Of a stretch of 64,000 bases of DNA, positions 11,264 to 21,966 are shown in pieces. Every line of letters begins with the position of its first letter. Position 1 is the stretch's first letter. Source of the DNA: Ochromonas danica (Eukaryota > Sar > Chrysophyceae > Chromulinales > Chromulinaceae); contig VKHL01000020.1 in NCBI GenBank assembly GCA_015146655.1, positions 204,761-268,760 of the forward strand, read 5' to 3'. The notes under the pieces are model-generated. The model did not search any database, had not been told where the DNA came from, and was given only the letters and a program-made list of their open reading frames with translations. A program made the translations under genes and the position numbers.

Positions 11264-12841
11264 ATGTCAGAGTTTATATCTGATAGTAATGTGAAAATGA
11301 GAGCTTTGGACTATGAGATGATGCTCTCATTGACTGGATTTAGTTCGAGCACTTTGTCTCCTGACGGTGCCTGGCTGGCCGTCTGCTCTGCCAACAAAGT
11401 CATCGTTCGGCAGACAGAGTCGCCGCAGCAAGTTTCTCACACCTTTCAATGCGTGGATAAGATTGACAAAGTTGATTTCTCTCCAGATAGCAGCTATCTT
11501 TTCTGTGCGCAATATAGTCGACAAGCCGTGCAGGTATTCAGTTTGTCGGATCCGAGCTGGAAGTGTCGCATAAATGAGAGCGCTGCAGGTCTAATTCAAG
11601 CTTCTTGGGCTCCGAATTCAAAAGCCATTCTCGCAGAGAGTGACTTTGGTATTCAGATGTCTCTTTGGTCGCTGACCGATGGATCACAAGCTGTGATCTC
11701 CTTGCCCAAACCAGCCCAGCGCCACTTTCGATCACAGCAAGCAGCCTTCTCACACTGTGGTCGATTTCTAGGCGTGCTTCACCGAATTGACCTTCAAGAT
11801 ATGATTGGAGTGTATTCACTTCATCCCCCTGTGGAATTGGTGAAGTTCAAGTGTCGCAGTGGCGATGTGAACGAGGTGGGCTGGTTGCCCAGTGGCCATC
11901 TCATCACTTTGGATAGTCCCTTGACCTATAAATGTTGTGTCTATAATCCTTCAGGAGAGTTGCTCTGTGCTTTTGAGGCATATCAGCACGCACTAGGACT
12001 TCGCGTGTGGACCACTACATTGCCTCTACATCCTTTGAACAACGAACATCTTGATGGTGTTGGAGATACGACCACCAGTGGAGGGTTTAATGTTATTTCA
12101 AGCGAGCCAACAGTTGCAGGCTACCTTGTCTTGGGGTCATTTGATGGTAAAGTGCGGCTATTGTCCATGTCCACGTGGGCTCTTGCCTACACGCTGCCTC
12201 TCGTCCATATCAAAGACATGGATCCCCTCATCCGCTCAGCAGACAGCGTAACTACTGTGGAAGTAGGAGAAGGAGGGCTCGCAGAGGGAGAAGAAGCCGA
12301 CCATTTGTTATCGGACCCTTTAATGGTGGCAGCTGGCTTTGTTACAAGAATGTTGAAGGCGCTGCCGAAAGGGCTTGGCTCTCCCACCACCCTGCGATCT
12401 TCTGCTTCTCCTGCCAACAACCCTCCTCTACCTTCATTTGGAGTGAATTGGATTGGAGTCAGTCCCTCCACTCGCTATCTTGCCGCTACGGAGGAGAACT
12501 ACCCGCGTTGCATCTGGATTTGGGATATTGCCGGGCCGCGGCTCCAACAAGCGCTGCTGGTTTTGCGCAGTGCTGTCAATAATCTCGTTTGGCGTCCTTC
12601 TGTGAACGAGACGACTGGAGATGAGGATATACTGGCATTTGCTGCTTCAGGGCCATGTGTCTACTTTTGGAGTCCACAGTCGGGAGTATGCAAGGTCGAC
12701 CGTTGCTTATCTGGCGATGTCGTCCTGCTCACCCACAACGTGTCGACCTTGAAATGGTCTTCGAATGGATCCCATTTACTGTTGAAAGGCAGAGATGCGC
12801 TGTCACTATGTAGGATAAACTACGTAACTGAGCATAAATAA
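11264..12841 (+). CDS. WRAP73: WRAP73/WDR8 WD40 protein
   Basis: Single-exon 525-aa WD40 protein; the first ATG of the frame is at 11264. Landmarks of the WDR8/WRAP73 family can be read in order: FSSSTLSPDGAWLAVC, CVDKIDKVDFSPDS, QVFSLSDPSWKCRI, ESAAGLIQASWAPN, FGIQMSLWSL, LVLGSFDGKVRLL and PRCIWIWDI. WRAP73 is a centriolar-satellite or spindle-pole protein that with SSX2IP supports ciliogenesis and spindle anchoring, and its fission yeast relative works with minus-end kinesin. A Glu/Gly-rich insertion (about nt 12250-12330) replaces a loop seen as variable in the family. The 3' end converges with NOB1 across 114 bp. Confidence 0.88.
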   Translation: MSEFISDSNVKMRALDYEMMLSLTGFSSSTLSPDGAWLAVCSANKVIVRQTESPQQVSHTFQCVDKIDKVDFSPDSSYLFCAQYSRQAVQVFSLSDPSWKCRINESAAGLIQASWAPNSKAILAESDFGIQMSLWSLTDGSQAVISLPKPAQRHFRSQQAAFSHCGRFLGVLHRIDLQDMIGVYSLHPPVELVKFKCRSGDVNEVGWLPSGHLITLDSPLTYKCCVYNPSGELLCAFEAYQHALGLRVWTTTLPLHPLNNEHLDGVGDTTTSGGFNVISSEPTVAGYLVLGSFDGKVRLLSMSTWALAYTLPLVHIKDMDPLIRSADSVTTVEVGEGGLAEGEEADHLLSDPLMVAAGFVTRMLKALPKGLGSPTTLRSSASPANNPPLPSFGVNWIGVSPSTRYLAATEENYPRCIWIWDIAGPRLQQALLVLRSAVNNLVWRPSVNETTGDEDILAFAASGPCVYFWSPQSGVCKVDRCLSGDVVLLTHNVSTLKWSSNGSHLLLKGRDALSLCRINYVTEHK

Positions 12842-12955
12842 GATTAACAGTCAAGGTACTATCAGTCAATTTCAGAGTCTATTATTATACATCACAGTGG
12901 AGTCAAAAGTTAAGAAAGTGACACCTGCGAGAGTCAACATCACACATATTATATA

Positions 12956-14599
12956 TTAGCCATGCTTTTTCTTGCCGCGGCGTTCGCGACCTTTCTGTGA
13001 ATTTGGATTGACTTTTCCAAATCCCACTCTAATGTTATCGTGCTTGTTTAGCTGGATGCCAACATCGCTTGTCACGTCCTCACCAAAAGCACTCTTTACA
13101 TCTTTGTTGATTTTGACTACTTTTTGACGCCATATTCCACTCAATAGTTGGTCTTCACGAAGAAGAAGTTCACCCTCAAACCGGTCTTGTTTTCCAGGAG
13201 CAGGTAAAGAATATCGCATCCCCATAGTATCTACCTTGTAATCTTTACGAAGATGCAGCTTCATTCCTCCCTGAGCGTCGAGAGTTACTGCAACACGAGA
13301 TAAATGAGCTGCACCACAGCGCGAACAAAATAGTCGTGTCAGGTCCTCTCCTTGGATTGTATAACAAGCCATGCATCTCAGTACCCATTTCTTCACTGTG
13401 CGCACTATCATCCCATGCGCCGACACTACATGTACGCCAATCCTCAACAAAACGTTCTGCATGCTGAAATCAGTGGTGAAGCAAGCAACTTTTACGGTAC
13501 TCGGGTCTGCAAGCTCTTTACCAGGCTTGACATGCCCTTGAGCTTTTCCTTTCTTGTCCACCTTGCGATCATCTCGAGCAGATATAGGCCCGCGTGTTAA
13601 AGCTTCAGACCAAAGATCCGACGCGGCTTTTACGGCAAAATTATTTTGATTCACCCATCCACTTCCATCATCGGCTTGGCGCATCTGCTCACTGACTTTC
13701 TGAACATTTTGAAAAGAGGAACCATTGAGCAATATAGCACTCCCTAAATCTCTGTGAACTTTTCGCTCCTCTGGCTTTCGACTTTGCTTGACTGGTTGAA
13801 ACTGGGCAATCTCATCTGGTGCAATTTCTTGGTGCGTCTCACAAGAGCATTCGCAAGAGTGCACCTTGTGTACATCAACTTCTCCTTTGGCGAGCAATAT
13901 AGCACTCCCTAAATCTCTGTGGACGTCACGCTCATCTGGCTTTGGATTTTCCTTTGCTGGTCGAAACTCGGCAATCTCATCTGATGCAATTTCTTGGTGC
14001 GTGTATTCGCAAGCGGACACTTGCAGCGGAGGAAAGTCGCTCATGTTAGAAACTTCCTCAGCGGGGTTCTGAGCAAGAATATCCACATCTGCTCCTCCAT
14101 TTTCTTCCGCCGCGCTGCCTCGGGCAATTGTCGCCCACGAGAGGCCACCTGAAGTAACAGTCTTTGCGGCCCTTGCCTCGGGCGATGCTAGCGCTGTGGA
14201 AGAAAATTGAGGAGCTGAACTGAGCTGAATCACTCCTTTCTTGACTTCTTCAGGAAGATTACATGTCCCTGTGACTTCTTTCTCGAGCATGCAGGACAAA
14301 GCGATGAGCTTCAGATCCGTCTTGCTGAGTGCGGCATAATCTCCAGTGGTTCTAGCAAAGTTGGCCACTTTTCCACACATTTCTGGTGATGGATTTCTGA
14401 ACTCTAGCTCGAAAGGAAGTCTTTCCAGTTGTTCCTTCGCTTTGGAGTCGCGAATCTCAGCCAACACTTCTGGGATGGTCACGATGTGCTTTGCCTTTCC
14501 ATATAGATCAAGACCCAGTCCACGAATGATTGCATTCGAATCAATTATAAGATATTCCAATTTCAATTCATTTGAGTTGTTGATCTCAAATGCACTCAT
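12956..14599 (-). CDS. NOB1: NOB1 endonuclease (PIN plus zinc ribbon)
   Basis: A 547-aa ORF starting at the ATG at 14599 (MSAFEINN); the open frame extends further upstream without an ATG. The N-terminal PIN domain has LIIDSNAIIRGLGLD, VTIPEVLAEIRD and ALSKTDLKLIALS, carrying the acidic metal ligands. The C-terminal zinc ribbon is CMACYTI...FCSRCG (C-x2-C, C-x2-C), then LHLRKDYKVDTMGMRYSLPAP, diagnostic for NOB1. The end is basic (RERRGKKKHG). NOB1 cleaves 20S pre-rRNA at site D to make the mature 18S 3' end. Between the two domains is an unusually long linker containing a tandem duplication. Intronless here. Confidence 0.93.
   Translation of the reverse strand: MSAFEINNSNELKLEYLIIDSNAIIRGLGLDLYGKAKHIVTIPEVLAEIRDSKAKEQLERLPFELEFRNPSPEMCGKVANFARTTGDYAALSKTDLKLIALSCMLEKEVTGTCNLPEEVKKGVIQLSSAPQFSSTALASPEARAAKTVTSGGLSWATIARGSAAEENGGADVDILAQNPAEEVSNMSDFPPLQVSACEYTHQEIASDEIAEFRPAKENPKPDERDVHRDLGSAILLAKGEVDVHKVHSCECSCETHQEIAPDEIAQFQPVKQSRKPEERKVHRDLGSAILLNGSSFQNVQKVSEQMRQADDGSGWVNQNNFAVKAASDLWSEALTRGPISARDDRKVDKKGKAQGHVKPGKELADPSTVKVACFTTDFSMQNVLLRIGVHVVSAHGMIVRTVKKWVLRCMACYTIQGEDLTRLFCSRCGAAHLSRVAVTLDAQGGMKLHLRKDYKVDTMGMRYSLPAPGKQDRFEGELLLREDQLLSGIWRQKVVKINKDVKSAFGEDVTSDVGIQLNKHDNIRVGFGKVNPNSQKGRERRGKKKHG
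13727..14003. repeat. In-frame tandem duplication inside NOB1
   Basis: Two about 112-bp copies (13727-13838 and 13892-14003) lie 165 bp apart, an exact multiple of three. They encode two versions of a segment with THQEIA-x-DEIA and VHRDLGSAILL at its ends. Nucleotide identity is high at both ends and lower in the middle, so the event is not very recent. The repeat falls in the linker between the PIN and zinc-ribbon domains. Confidence 0.85.
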
Positions 14600-14929
14600 T
14601 GTCGAAGTTATATTGCGAAAATGAATGGACCAGCAAAAATGAATGAATGGAGACTTGGGTCGAAAACTCACAGACTCGAGACATTGATTTTAAAGTCTAC
14701 TTTCGGGGTTTTAAAGTATGATTTCTTGCATTCCTCATTTCTTGTGCGAAAGTCCACATTTTTCTCCCAGTGTCTGACCCTACCCGTACTGCATTAGTTC
14801 AGGTGTTGTTGGCCAGCTAAATGTACTGTAGATCCGCACCATCTGCCACTGTGGTAGAATTGGTTGGTGTAGTAACAATGCGTCGCGTTTCTTGTACGTG
14901 TGGTCTTTTAGTTAAAGTGAAGTACAAAA

Positions 14930-15144
14930 GTCAACTTTGATAGCGTAAACTTGGGATTTTGGCCTCCCAAAGGTGACTTTCGACTTGGGATTTGTGTTTC
15001 ACAAACGCAAGTCACACACAATTTGACAGGTTGGTTATAACTGACATTTTTATAGGTTATAACCCTTTACAAAACTGACTAACTTGGGATCAGAAGGGTC
15101 AAATCCCAAGTTTATCGCATCCCAAGTTACCGAGTGCTACGTTA
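14930..15144 (+). mobile_element. Short inverted-repeat element, MITE-like copy
   Basis: The left part carries AAACTTGGGATTTTGGCC followed by a second CTTGGGATTTG and CACAAACGCAAGTCAC. The right part carries GGGTCAAATCCCAAG, ATCCCAAGTTACCGAG and ends GCTACGTTA. The left part is the reverse complement of the sequence at 43449-43554, and the right part is the reverse complement of 41829-41890. This copy therefore has both ends of the family but only about 100 bp between them, with no coding capacity. The middle holds two GGTTATAAC copies. The exact left boundary is uncertain by about 20 bp. It resembles a non-autonomous DNA transposon. Confidence 0.65.
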
Positions 15145-15746
15145 TCGTCCGCCCAGCAGCCTAAACGAATTTCTTCAGCATCTTTCATCTTTGTCCAGCC
15201 ACTCCCAGCCAAAATAAATCCAACTAGCTGTGTAAGCTGTTTGCTTTGAATTGAGTGAGCTGCAACGCGCAGAGGAAATTTCATAGTTCGTGGCACCGAA
15301 TAAAAGAAAGCTTTTGATGTTCTGCTGCTGGAAAACAAAAACAAATAAATTGCTGACAGTTACACTCAAACAATGATACACTAAACCTGGCTATTTGGTA
15401 TTTTGTATTTATCGTATTTGACCTGAAGACCGAGACCCTGAGAGACATTAATGGCGGGCGCAGTGTGTACCGACTTTGTTTCCGTCAATGGCATCATCAA
15501 TGTTTTGTTGCTGCGAGCTTTTCAACTGCAAAATGTCCAAAAGACCAAGAAAATTCCATTATGAGAAAGATATATAGAGCCCGGATGCATACAAGACCAA
15601 ATATGGACTATTCCTTGCTGGCCTGCAGAAGCACGTAACTTTATTCTATTGGTCTATCTATAGAAGAAGAAGCACCAAGAAGATTCCAGCATTGGGTAGT
15701 AAGTAATGTCGCGTTGAATAAACTAAACGTATATATTAACACATAC

Positions 15747-15766
15747 GGTTAGGGTTAGGGTTAGGG
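15747..15766 (+). repeat. Interstitial telomere-type repeat (TTAGGG orientation)
   Basis: Three uninterrupted TTAGGG units preceded by GG, in an otherwise unremarkable AT-rich context. TTAGGG is the telomere repeat of many protists, animals and fungi. On the plus strand this is the orientation of a right-hand chromosome end. Confidence 0.8.
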
Positions 15767-17268
15767 TCGCAAAAATGGGAAAGATTGCTTACCCGTAAAT
15801 TTTGAAGATGTTGTTGAAGTGTATAAGATTGATTATAATTATGGAAGTTTTCTTGTATTGTTGGATGGGATGTTCAAGACCAGACCAGCAAAGAACTTGT
15901 TTCTCTTTGGTGGAGTAGCGAGTCTTACCCACCATTTTAAAAAGCGGCCATTATTTCGGATGGCTGTATTTTCTGGAAGAGCGTAGCTTTTCATATACTT
16001 GCTATTTTATGCATTATGACTGCAGATCTTTGAAATCGTCGCATTGCAGCTACGGCTTCAGCTGTGAAAGTGATATTTATGCCATTCTGTTGGTCTTTCG
16101 CCCGATTTTTAACGGCAGAAAACAGCACTTTCCATATCCTCTTGCCCTACTTGATTACCAGGCCCTTATAATATGGTATTTGACCTGGATCGGTCAAAGT
16201 CATTGATCCTCTTGAGATCTGCTTATGGCAGAAACGCCAAAGGAATACGACGAGAAGGAATACAATCCCTCACTTAAAACTGGTAAAATCGCGCACTTGA
16301 GCTCTGATGCAGTCTCCAACACTGTAACTTCTCCAGTTGGTGAAATTGTTCTTGCCGTGTGCTGAAGTTGAATTCGATGCAATCATAAACCCACACGAGC
16401 TTTTTACTTCACCTATAGTCTCCGGTGCGTTGATGTCAGGGTGTTGCAATTACGACATTACAACTGTGTAATAATATATATAGCAGCATCTCCTCTCCCT
16501 CGTGCAAAAAAATAGAAAAGAAGCCACACAACCTAAATAATAACATACCAAGTCTATGTAGTAGACCTGATCCATAATGATAGATAATAGATCCAATTAT
16601 TATTGTCACAAGCCGTCTGATGGTATCGCATGAGAGACCCAACAGTCATCTAACTTCGCTGGCTCTATTATTAAGCTATTCTATGTTTAGAGGACATTCT
16701 ATGGTAGTATAGGGAGCCTAATAGTCTTCAGTAATACCACTTGGTCGTTAAAAGATAAGTATATCTGAAGATCTTAACATTGTAAACGCAAAGATAAACA
16801 TTAAAAGATAGATAGATAAGATGATGATGACGATACGCTTGTACTGAGGCGAAAGTGGTAGTCTGAGGCCGCTCTTTGCAATTAACACCAAATATCTGAT
16901 GACCGAAGAGGGGGAGGGAGGAGCCAGCAAATGTCAACGTAATGTATTAGTAAAATGTATATGTCAAAAGTATTTTAGTTAATAAAACACATGCTTATCT
17001 TGAGCTTCAAAAATACCTACCTTAGGATCGTAAAACTTTCAAGAATGTGGTTATCTCGTCGTCACCATCTCTCTCTCGCCCATGTATGTGTTTTTGTTTA
17101 GCGAGGGTATTGCTGGAGAAAGCCGTGACAGGTAGCACATGGACAACTAACTACTGACCACAATCAATATCCATAGGTTTTGATATGTTTTGATACTTAA
17201 AAGACCAATACTTTGTTGCTTTTTTCAGGAAATTGCGAATAATATTTAGGTATATAGAGTGATCCTAT

Positions 17269-17360
17269 TAACCCTAACCCTAATAGCTCAGGATCCTATT
17301 AAATATGTTGCGGTTATCATTATGTAACCCCAACACCCTAACCGTCACCTAAACCCTAAC
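17269..17360 (-). repeat. Interstitial telomere-type repeats (CCCTAA orientation), degenerate
   Basis: TAACCCTAACCCTAA at 17269-17283, then ACCCCAACACCCTAACC and AAACCCTAAC at 17325-17360. On the plus strand this is the orientation of a left-hand chromosome end, so it faces the TTAGGG array 1.5 kb to the left. The second part is degenerate, as expected of old interstitial copies. Confidence 0.7.
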
Positions 17361-17491
17361 GTTTATTAAAGGGCATTAGCATTTTAAATTATTATTATGT
17401 TTTGCATCTTTGAAACTAATAATAATATAATAATCCTCTGCGGTTTATAGTTCTTGAAGTTCAAAATAACCGTTTCGCACCTGGCCGCAAT

Positions 17492-17610
17492 CCGAGGGTT
17501 TTCAGGCCGAGTTTTCATCGCGATCCAAGTGCGCAATTTTAGCACGAGGCGAAGCCGAGTGTTAAAAGAAAGCACGAGGATCGCGATGAAGACGAGGCCT
17601 GAACCCGAGG
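17492..17610. repeat. Imperfect inverted repeat (hairpin), 33-35 bp arms
   Basis: Arm 17492-17526 and arm 17578-17610 are near-perfect reverse complements, sharing TCATCGCGATCC and its complement at the inner ends and matching through to CCGAGGGTT/GAACCCGAGG at the outer ends. The loop is 51 nt and has its own CACGAGG copies. Strongly paired DNA or RNA could form. No gene is associated. Confidence 0.75.
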
Positions 17611-17716
17611 AAAGCGTCCATGGCGCGAAAGTCTTTTTTTAAGCTGGATTTCCCGCGATGAGTGAAGTCGCTCTTGTAGTGAGGGGTGTTGCAGGTGTTC
17701 TCCCGCGGCTTATAAT

Positions 17717-17859
17717 AACCGTTTCGCTTGTTTTTTCTGTACGCCGGACCGAAAGCCACTCAGCCGGAGTCCTGAAAAAACCCGTGGAGTCCTGAAAAAG
17801 AGAGATTTCAGGACTCCGTACATGAAAAACCGTTTCGCTTATTTTTTCAGGACGGCGGA
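17717..17859. repeat. Direct and inverted short repeats upstream of kinesin
   Basis: A 32-bp unit beginning AACCGTTTCGCTT occurs at 17717-17748 and, with few changes, at 17828-17859; a shorter version (AACCGTTTCGC) lies near 17468. Between the two copies GGAGTCCTGAAAAA occurs twice (17766 and 17786) and its inverse, TTTCAGGACTCCG, at about 17806; another CAGGACTCCGG is at about 17913. The cluster ends less than 200 bp before the kinesin start codon. Confidence 0.7.
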
Positions 17860-18077
17860 AAGAAACGCGTTGCTTTGCCCACTCAGCCCCAGGCCTGAAA
17901 AACACGAATTGCAGGACTCCGGCTTAAAAACACATTTTCTCCCGTGTTGGAAAAACACTTTCCTGTCTGAGCGTTTTTGTTACCGTTGGAAATCGATTAA
18001 CTGTCACCAAGTAATAAAGGAAAGGTTGAGAATCGATAGCTTCCAACGGAGACCGAAGGTCAATACTTTTTAGAAGC

Positions 18078-21000
18078 ATGGATAATCGCATCAAGGTGGG
18101 CGTCCGTATTCGCCCTCTTTCGCAGAAAGAGATCTCTGAAGGAGCTTCAAACACGGTAGTGGCTGACCATGGAGGAAGAATTCTCATAAACTCTGAGAAG
18201 AAAGCCAATTTCAATTTTGATTGGTCGTTCGATACCAGCGCCGATCAGCGCGCCGTGTATGATTCAATGTGCAAGCCACTCATTGACAAAGTATATGAAG
18301 GCTACAATGCAACCTTCTTCGCATGTGAGTGATCATCTTCAGTGCTCAACCGACAATTGCCTGAACATAACCGACAACTCGGATGCTATGATTCTATAGA
18401 TGGCCAGACTGGCGCAGGTAAAACATACACGATGGGTACCACGTCGGACTTCCAGCATGGAGTAGTTCCATACTGCATCAATGACATCTTCACAAAGCGA
18501 TCAGAGATTGTTAAATCTGGCGCTCAAGTGAGCATTGATTTGAGTTATCTTGAAATTTACATGGAAGAATGCTTCGATCTGCTGTCTAAAGACGGAGAAA
18601 GAAAGAAGCTGGAGCTGCGAGAAACTCAGTCTGGAGAGACTTTCCTCGAGGGTTTAGCTGCTTGGCCGGTTCTTAATCTAGCTGAGGTTGCCCACTTTCT
18701 ATCTGAAGCAGCCAAAGTAAGAGCGACGGGAAGAACTGCAATGAATTCTGTTTCTTCTCGCTCCCATGCGATCTGTACTCTCACCATACGCATCTTTCAA
18801 GATGAGACAACTCTAGTCTCAAAGCTAAATCTGGTCGACTTGGCTGGCTCGGAAAGAGCGAAAAAGACTCAAGCTACAGGCGATGTATTGCAGGAAGGTA
18901 TTAGCATAAATAAAGGGTTGCTGGCTCTTGGTAATGTGGTCGCTGCGTTGAGCACCAAAGCCAAGAATGAGAATAAGAACAGTGGCCATGTTCATGTCCC
19001 TTACCGAGAGTCCCGTCTGACGAGGCTGTTGAAAGACTCATTGGGCGGAAACGGAATGACGGCGTTATTAGCGTGCGTGTCTCCATCGAGCAGCAACTAT
19101 GAAGAGACTCTAAACACTCTCCGCTTCGCATCACGAGCTTCTTGCATAGTGAACAAAGCAGAAGTCAATCATGATGTTGCCAACGATGCAGGGCTATTAC
19201 TTCGCGAAAACAATAGATTGCGCGATCAGCTTCTGATTTTGCAAGACAAGTATGACAAGCTCGTGAATAAAGGCTTTGAATCAAACGCCAATGTGCGTAA
19301 ACGGCAGCCATCTACTGAAAGTTTGGAATGTGGCTTGACTGAAGATATGGTCATATATTTGCTTACAAGCTTGAAACTGACTTCTGCCCTTAAATCATTC
19401 TTCATGCAATGCCTGAATGAAGACCTGTTGGTGGACGATTCTCTTATCTTGTCCGTTCAAAATGAGCTACAAGATATAAGGAACAGTCTTGGGTATGAAT
19501 TCAAAGGCAAATTGGCAATTCATGAAAATGCAGTGTCTGAATCATTATTCATTGAGCTGTCGATTGATGGTATCGATATCGACGAGGAGAATATTCCTCC
19601 AATCATGACAGCTATCGAGGAATTGAATAATTTAGAATCACACATGAAAACCCTCTTGCGCAAAGTTAGCAAAACTGATGATAATAAAAGCACTCGAAGC
19701 TCTCAAGAGAATGAAAGTTTAGAAGAAGGTCTGCACGATATGTCTGCTATTTCCAAGGACGACGATGATGATCTCAATGCGAGCTATAATTCCATCGATC
19801 TGTCAGTCGTACTCAACGGGTGCGAGACATCCTTTGCAGAACAGGAAGAGCCAACAGTAGAAGAATTGGAGCGTATTGGCGCAGCACCGAAAGATATTGC
19901 CGCAAAAGAAGAGAAGATCTTCAGCATTGTGGCTATAACCGAGCAGTACAAGGCCACCATTAAAGAACTTAACGAAGAAATTGCTATTCTGGAAAAGGAG
20001 CGAGAACAACTTGTTGCCCAGAACGACAATGAAACAGCTCGCCGTAAGGATGCCAGTGGCGGTGGTGGAAGTGCTGGGATCAGTCACGATACATTAAAGT
20101 TTAAGCAAGAGTTGAAGCAGAAAACTAAGCTGCTTGAAGAGAAAGTCAAAGTGCTGAGGGCTAAAGAGATCGAATTTAACAAAATCTGCCGAGCAAAAGA
20201 AAAGTTAGTCAAGGAACTTGAAGCAACAAAATCTAAAGTTCTAGAATATAAACGAAAGAAGGTCGATATGATGAAGAAAATGAGAGAAGAAACTGTGGCT
20301 CATCAAGTGGAAAGCAAACAACTCAAGTTCAACGAACTTCAATCAAAGCGCCACTTAGCCAAGGCAGAGATCTCTCTTCAAAGAATCGAGCAGAAGTTAA
20401 CCAATCAAGAGAAGTGTTGGAAGTTGAAGCTGGAAGCTAAAGAGAACGAATGCAACCGTTTGAAACAACTTTTGAAGCGTCAAGAGGACAATCGAGCGAT
20501 GAAAGAGAAGACCCGTCTTCGCACTGTCAACTCTTTCACCACTGCGAACAGTTCTAATGGTACAAGCTGCAGCAATATTATTACAGTGGCGTCCAGCAAG
20601 CAGCTTCAGCAAGTATTTCGAGATGAAATGCGGAATCAACAAGATATGGCAAAAGTACATGGAGAGCTATCCTATGAGCTTGATGCTCGTCGCTCTTTGC
20701 AACAAGAAAAGTTTGACAAGAAAGCGAAGCTAAAGACTTTGAGACCTGGAAGCCATTCTTATCGCTCATTGGAAGAGAATATCTCTGCCTTGGAAAAGGA
20801 AATTAATGCAAAGAATATGAAAGTTGGTCGGTTGCAATTAATGCTGCAAGATCAACAGGAACTGCAAGCCAATGCACAAGGAACGGCAATGAACCGCTTA
20901 CCATTTTTGTCAAAGGATGGATGCACTGGTATAACGGATTTGCAATCATGCCTACATAAATTATGGGTGGTACACTTCGATCAGCTCAAAGAGAATAACA

Positions 21001-21966
21001 AATTGACGATGAAATTGGAGGATCTCCAACAATCAGTGCGCAATTTGACGCCCCCAGAGAAGGACGAAACTATACAAGCTGGTGACGGCGAAGATGTTCC
21101 AACAAGAGACGAAATGGATGAAAGCTTCTATCCGTCTGAAAACGATTCTAATGACGATGATGATGACGACGATTATAGTGCGGGCGATCATGCAGGACGT
21201 AATAAGCAAAGAAGAAAAAGGCGCCCCGATTCATCCAGTGATCAGTCGAAGACATCAAAACGATCTCGAAATAGTATCGAATCTGAGCTAACCACCAGTC
21301 AACTGAGTGACGACTCCGAGCAAAGTGAACTCTCTGCAGCTAACAAGGCTGCGAACAAAAAACCTAAGAAAATCCCCGCGAAGAAGTCGTATTCAGAAGA
21401 AGAATTAGCCGCCATAAAGTCTTCGCAATGGTGGTCTATGACCATCAAAGACCTCAAGGATCAGCTAAAACAGCGATCCTTGCTTGTCTCCGGACTGAAA
21501 AACGATCTTGTGTTTCGTTTGCTAAAGTACGAAGAAGATAGCCCCTCTTTGGTTATGGCCAAAGAAATTCTGGAGGAAACTGGTAAGTTTGTCAATTTAC
21601 TTACTACTCTTGAAGACATATGGTAATAACTCCCTTTCAACAGACCAACCGCAGCTGAAAATCAAGAATGCTGTAAGCCTGGAAAAAGAAAACGATGAGA
21701 ATTTGGAGATTGATCCTAACGTTCAAAGCAGGATTGCCTTCTCTCCTCTTTCGCCAACAAAGAAAACTTCGAGTGAATTTGGTCGACAGCTTCTCTCTCC
21801 ACTACGCGCGCTTGCCTCCGAGTTCTCGAGTTCAGGCGTCGATTCGAAGGTAGTGAATACCAATAAAGCGTGGGTGAACATTAGCAACGAAGCTGATCAG
21901 CCAGTGCTTTCAAAGGACGAAGAGTTGCATGCTTTCAATTCTCGCTTTCTCTCGAAGAAGTTCTAG
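18078..21966 (+). CDS. Kinesin-4-like chromokinesin with SAP motif
   Basis: Exons 18078..18324, 18400..21582 and 21644..21966 give 1250 aa. The motor is N-terminal: IKVGVRIRPL, the P-loop YGQTGAGKTYTMG (residues 83-94, restored by the first splice), SSRSHAI (switch I), LVDLAGSERAKKT (switch II) and a neck near residue 370. Long coiled coils follow (about 560-900). An acidic run and basic patches (QRRKRRP, KTSKRSR) lead to a stretch near residues 1090-1127 reading W-x-MTIKDLKDQLKQRSL then SGLKNDLVFRLL, which fits the SAP DNA-binding motif. The C-terminus has SPLSPTK and LLSPLRAL, possible CDK sites. Plus-end, chromosome-arm-associated motors of this class position chromosomes and organise the midzone. 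The kinesin-4 assignment is tentative; the SAP motif is unusual for it. Confidence 0.85.

Larger units (their letters stand above)
14600..18077. other. Gene desert with repeats, possible subtelomere-like or fusion region
   Basis: About 3.5 kb without a convincing gene, between NOB1 and the kinesin, in a window where gaps are usually under 600 bp. It contains an inverted-repeat element (14930-15144), TTAGGG repeats (15747-15766), CCCTAA repeats (17269-17283 and 17325-17360) and clustered short repeats (about 17460-17930). Short overlapping minus-strand ORFs at 15099-15381 could be a decayed gene fragment, but no family is recognised. Stretches 15400-15740 and 15800-17250 are AT-rich and show nothing I can name. 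Confidence 0.6.

Noticed and set aside
14600-14671. N-terminal extension of NOB1 upstream of MSAFEI
   Set aside because: The open frame continues but has no ATG; the PIN domain begins normally after the ATG at 14599.
15099-15381. Overlapping minus-strand ORFs next to the short element (one with GFILAGSGW)
   Set aside because: They could be a gene relic, but no family is recognised, the two frames overlap, and one runs into the element; I did not list them as coding.
17454-17905. Short ORFs on both strands with the same IAMKTRPE peptide
   Set aside because: The shared peptide results from the inverted repeat being read on either strand, not from protein conservation.
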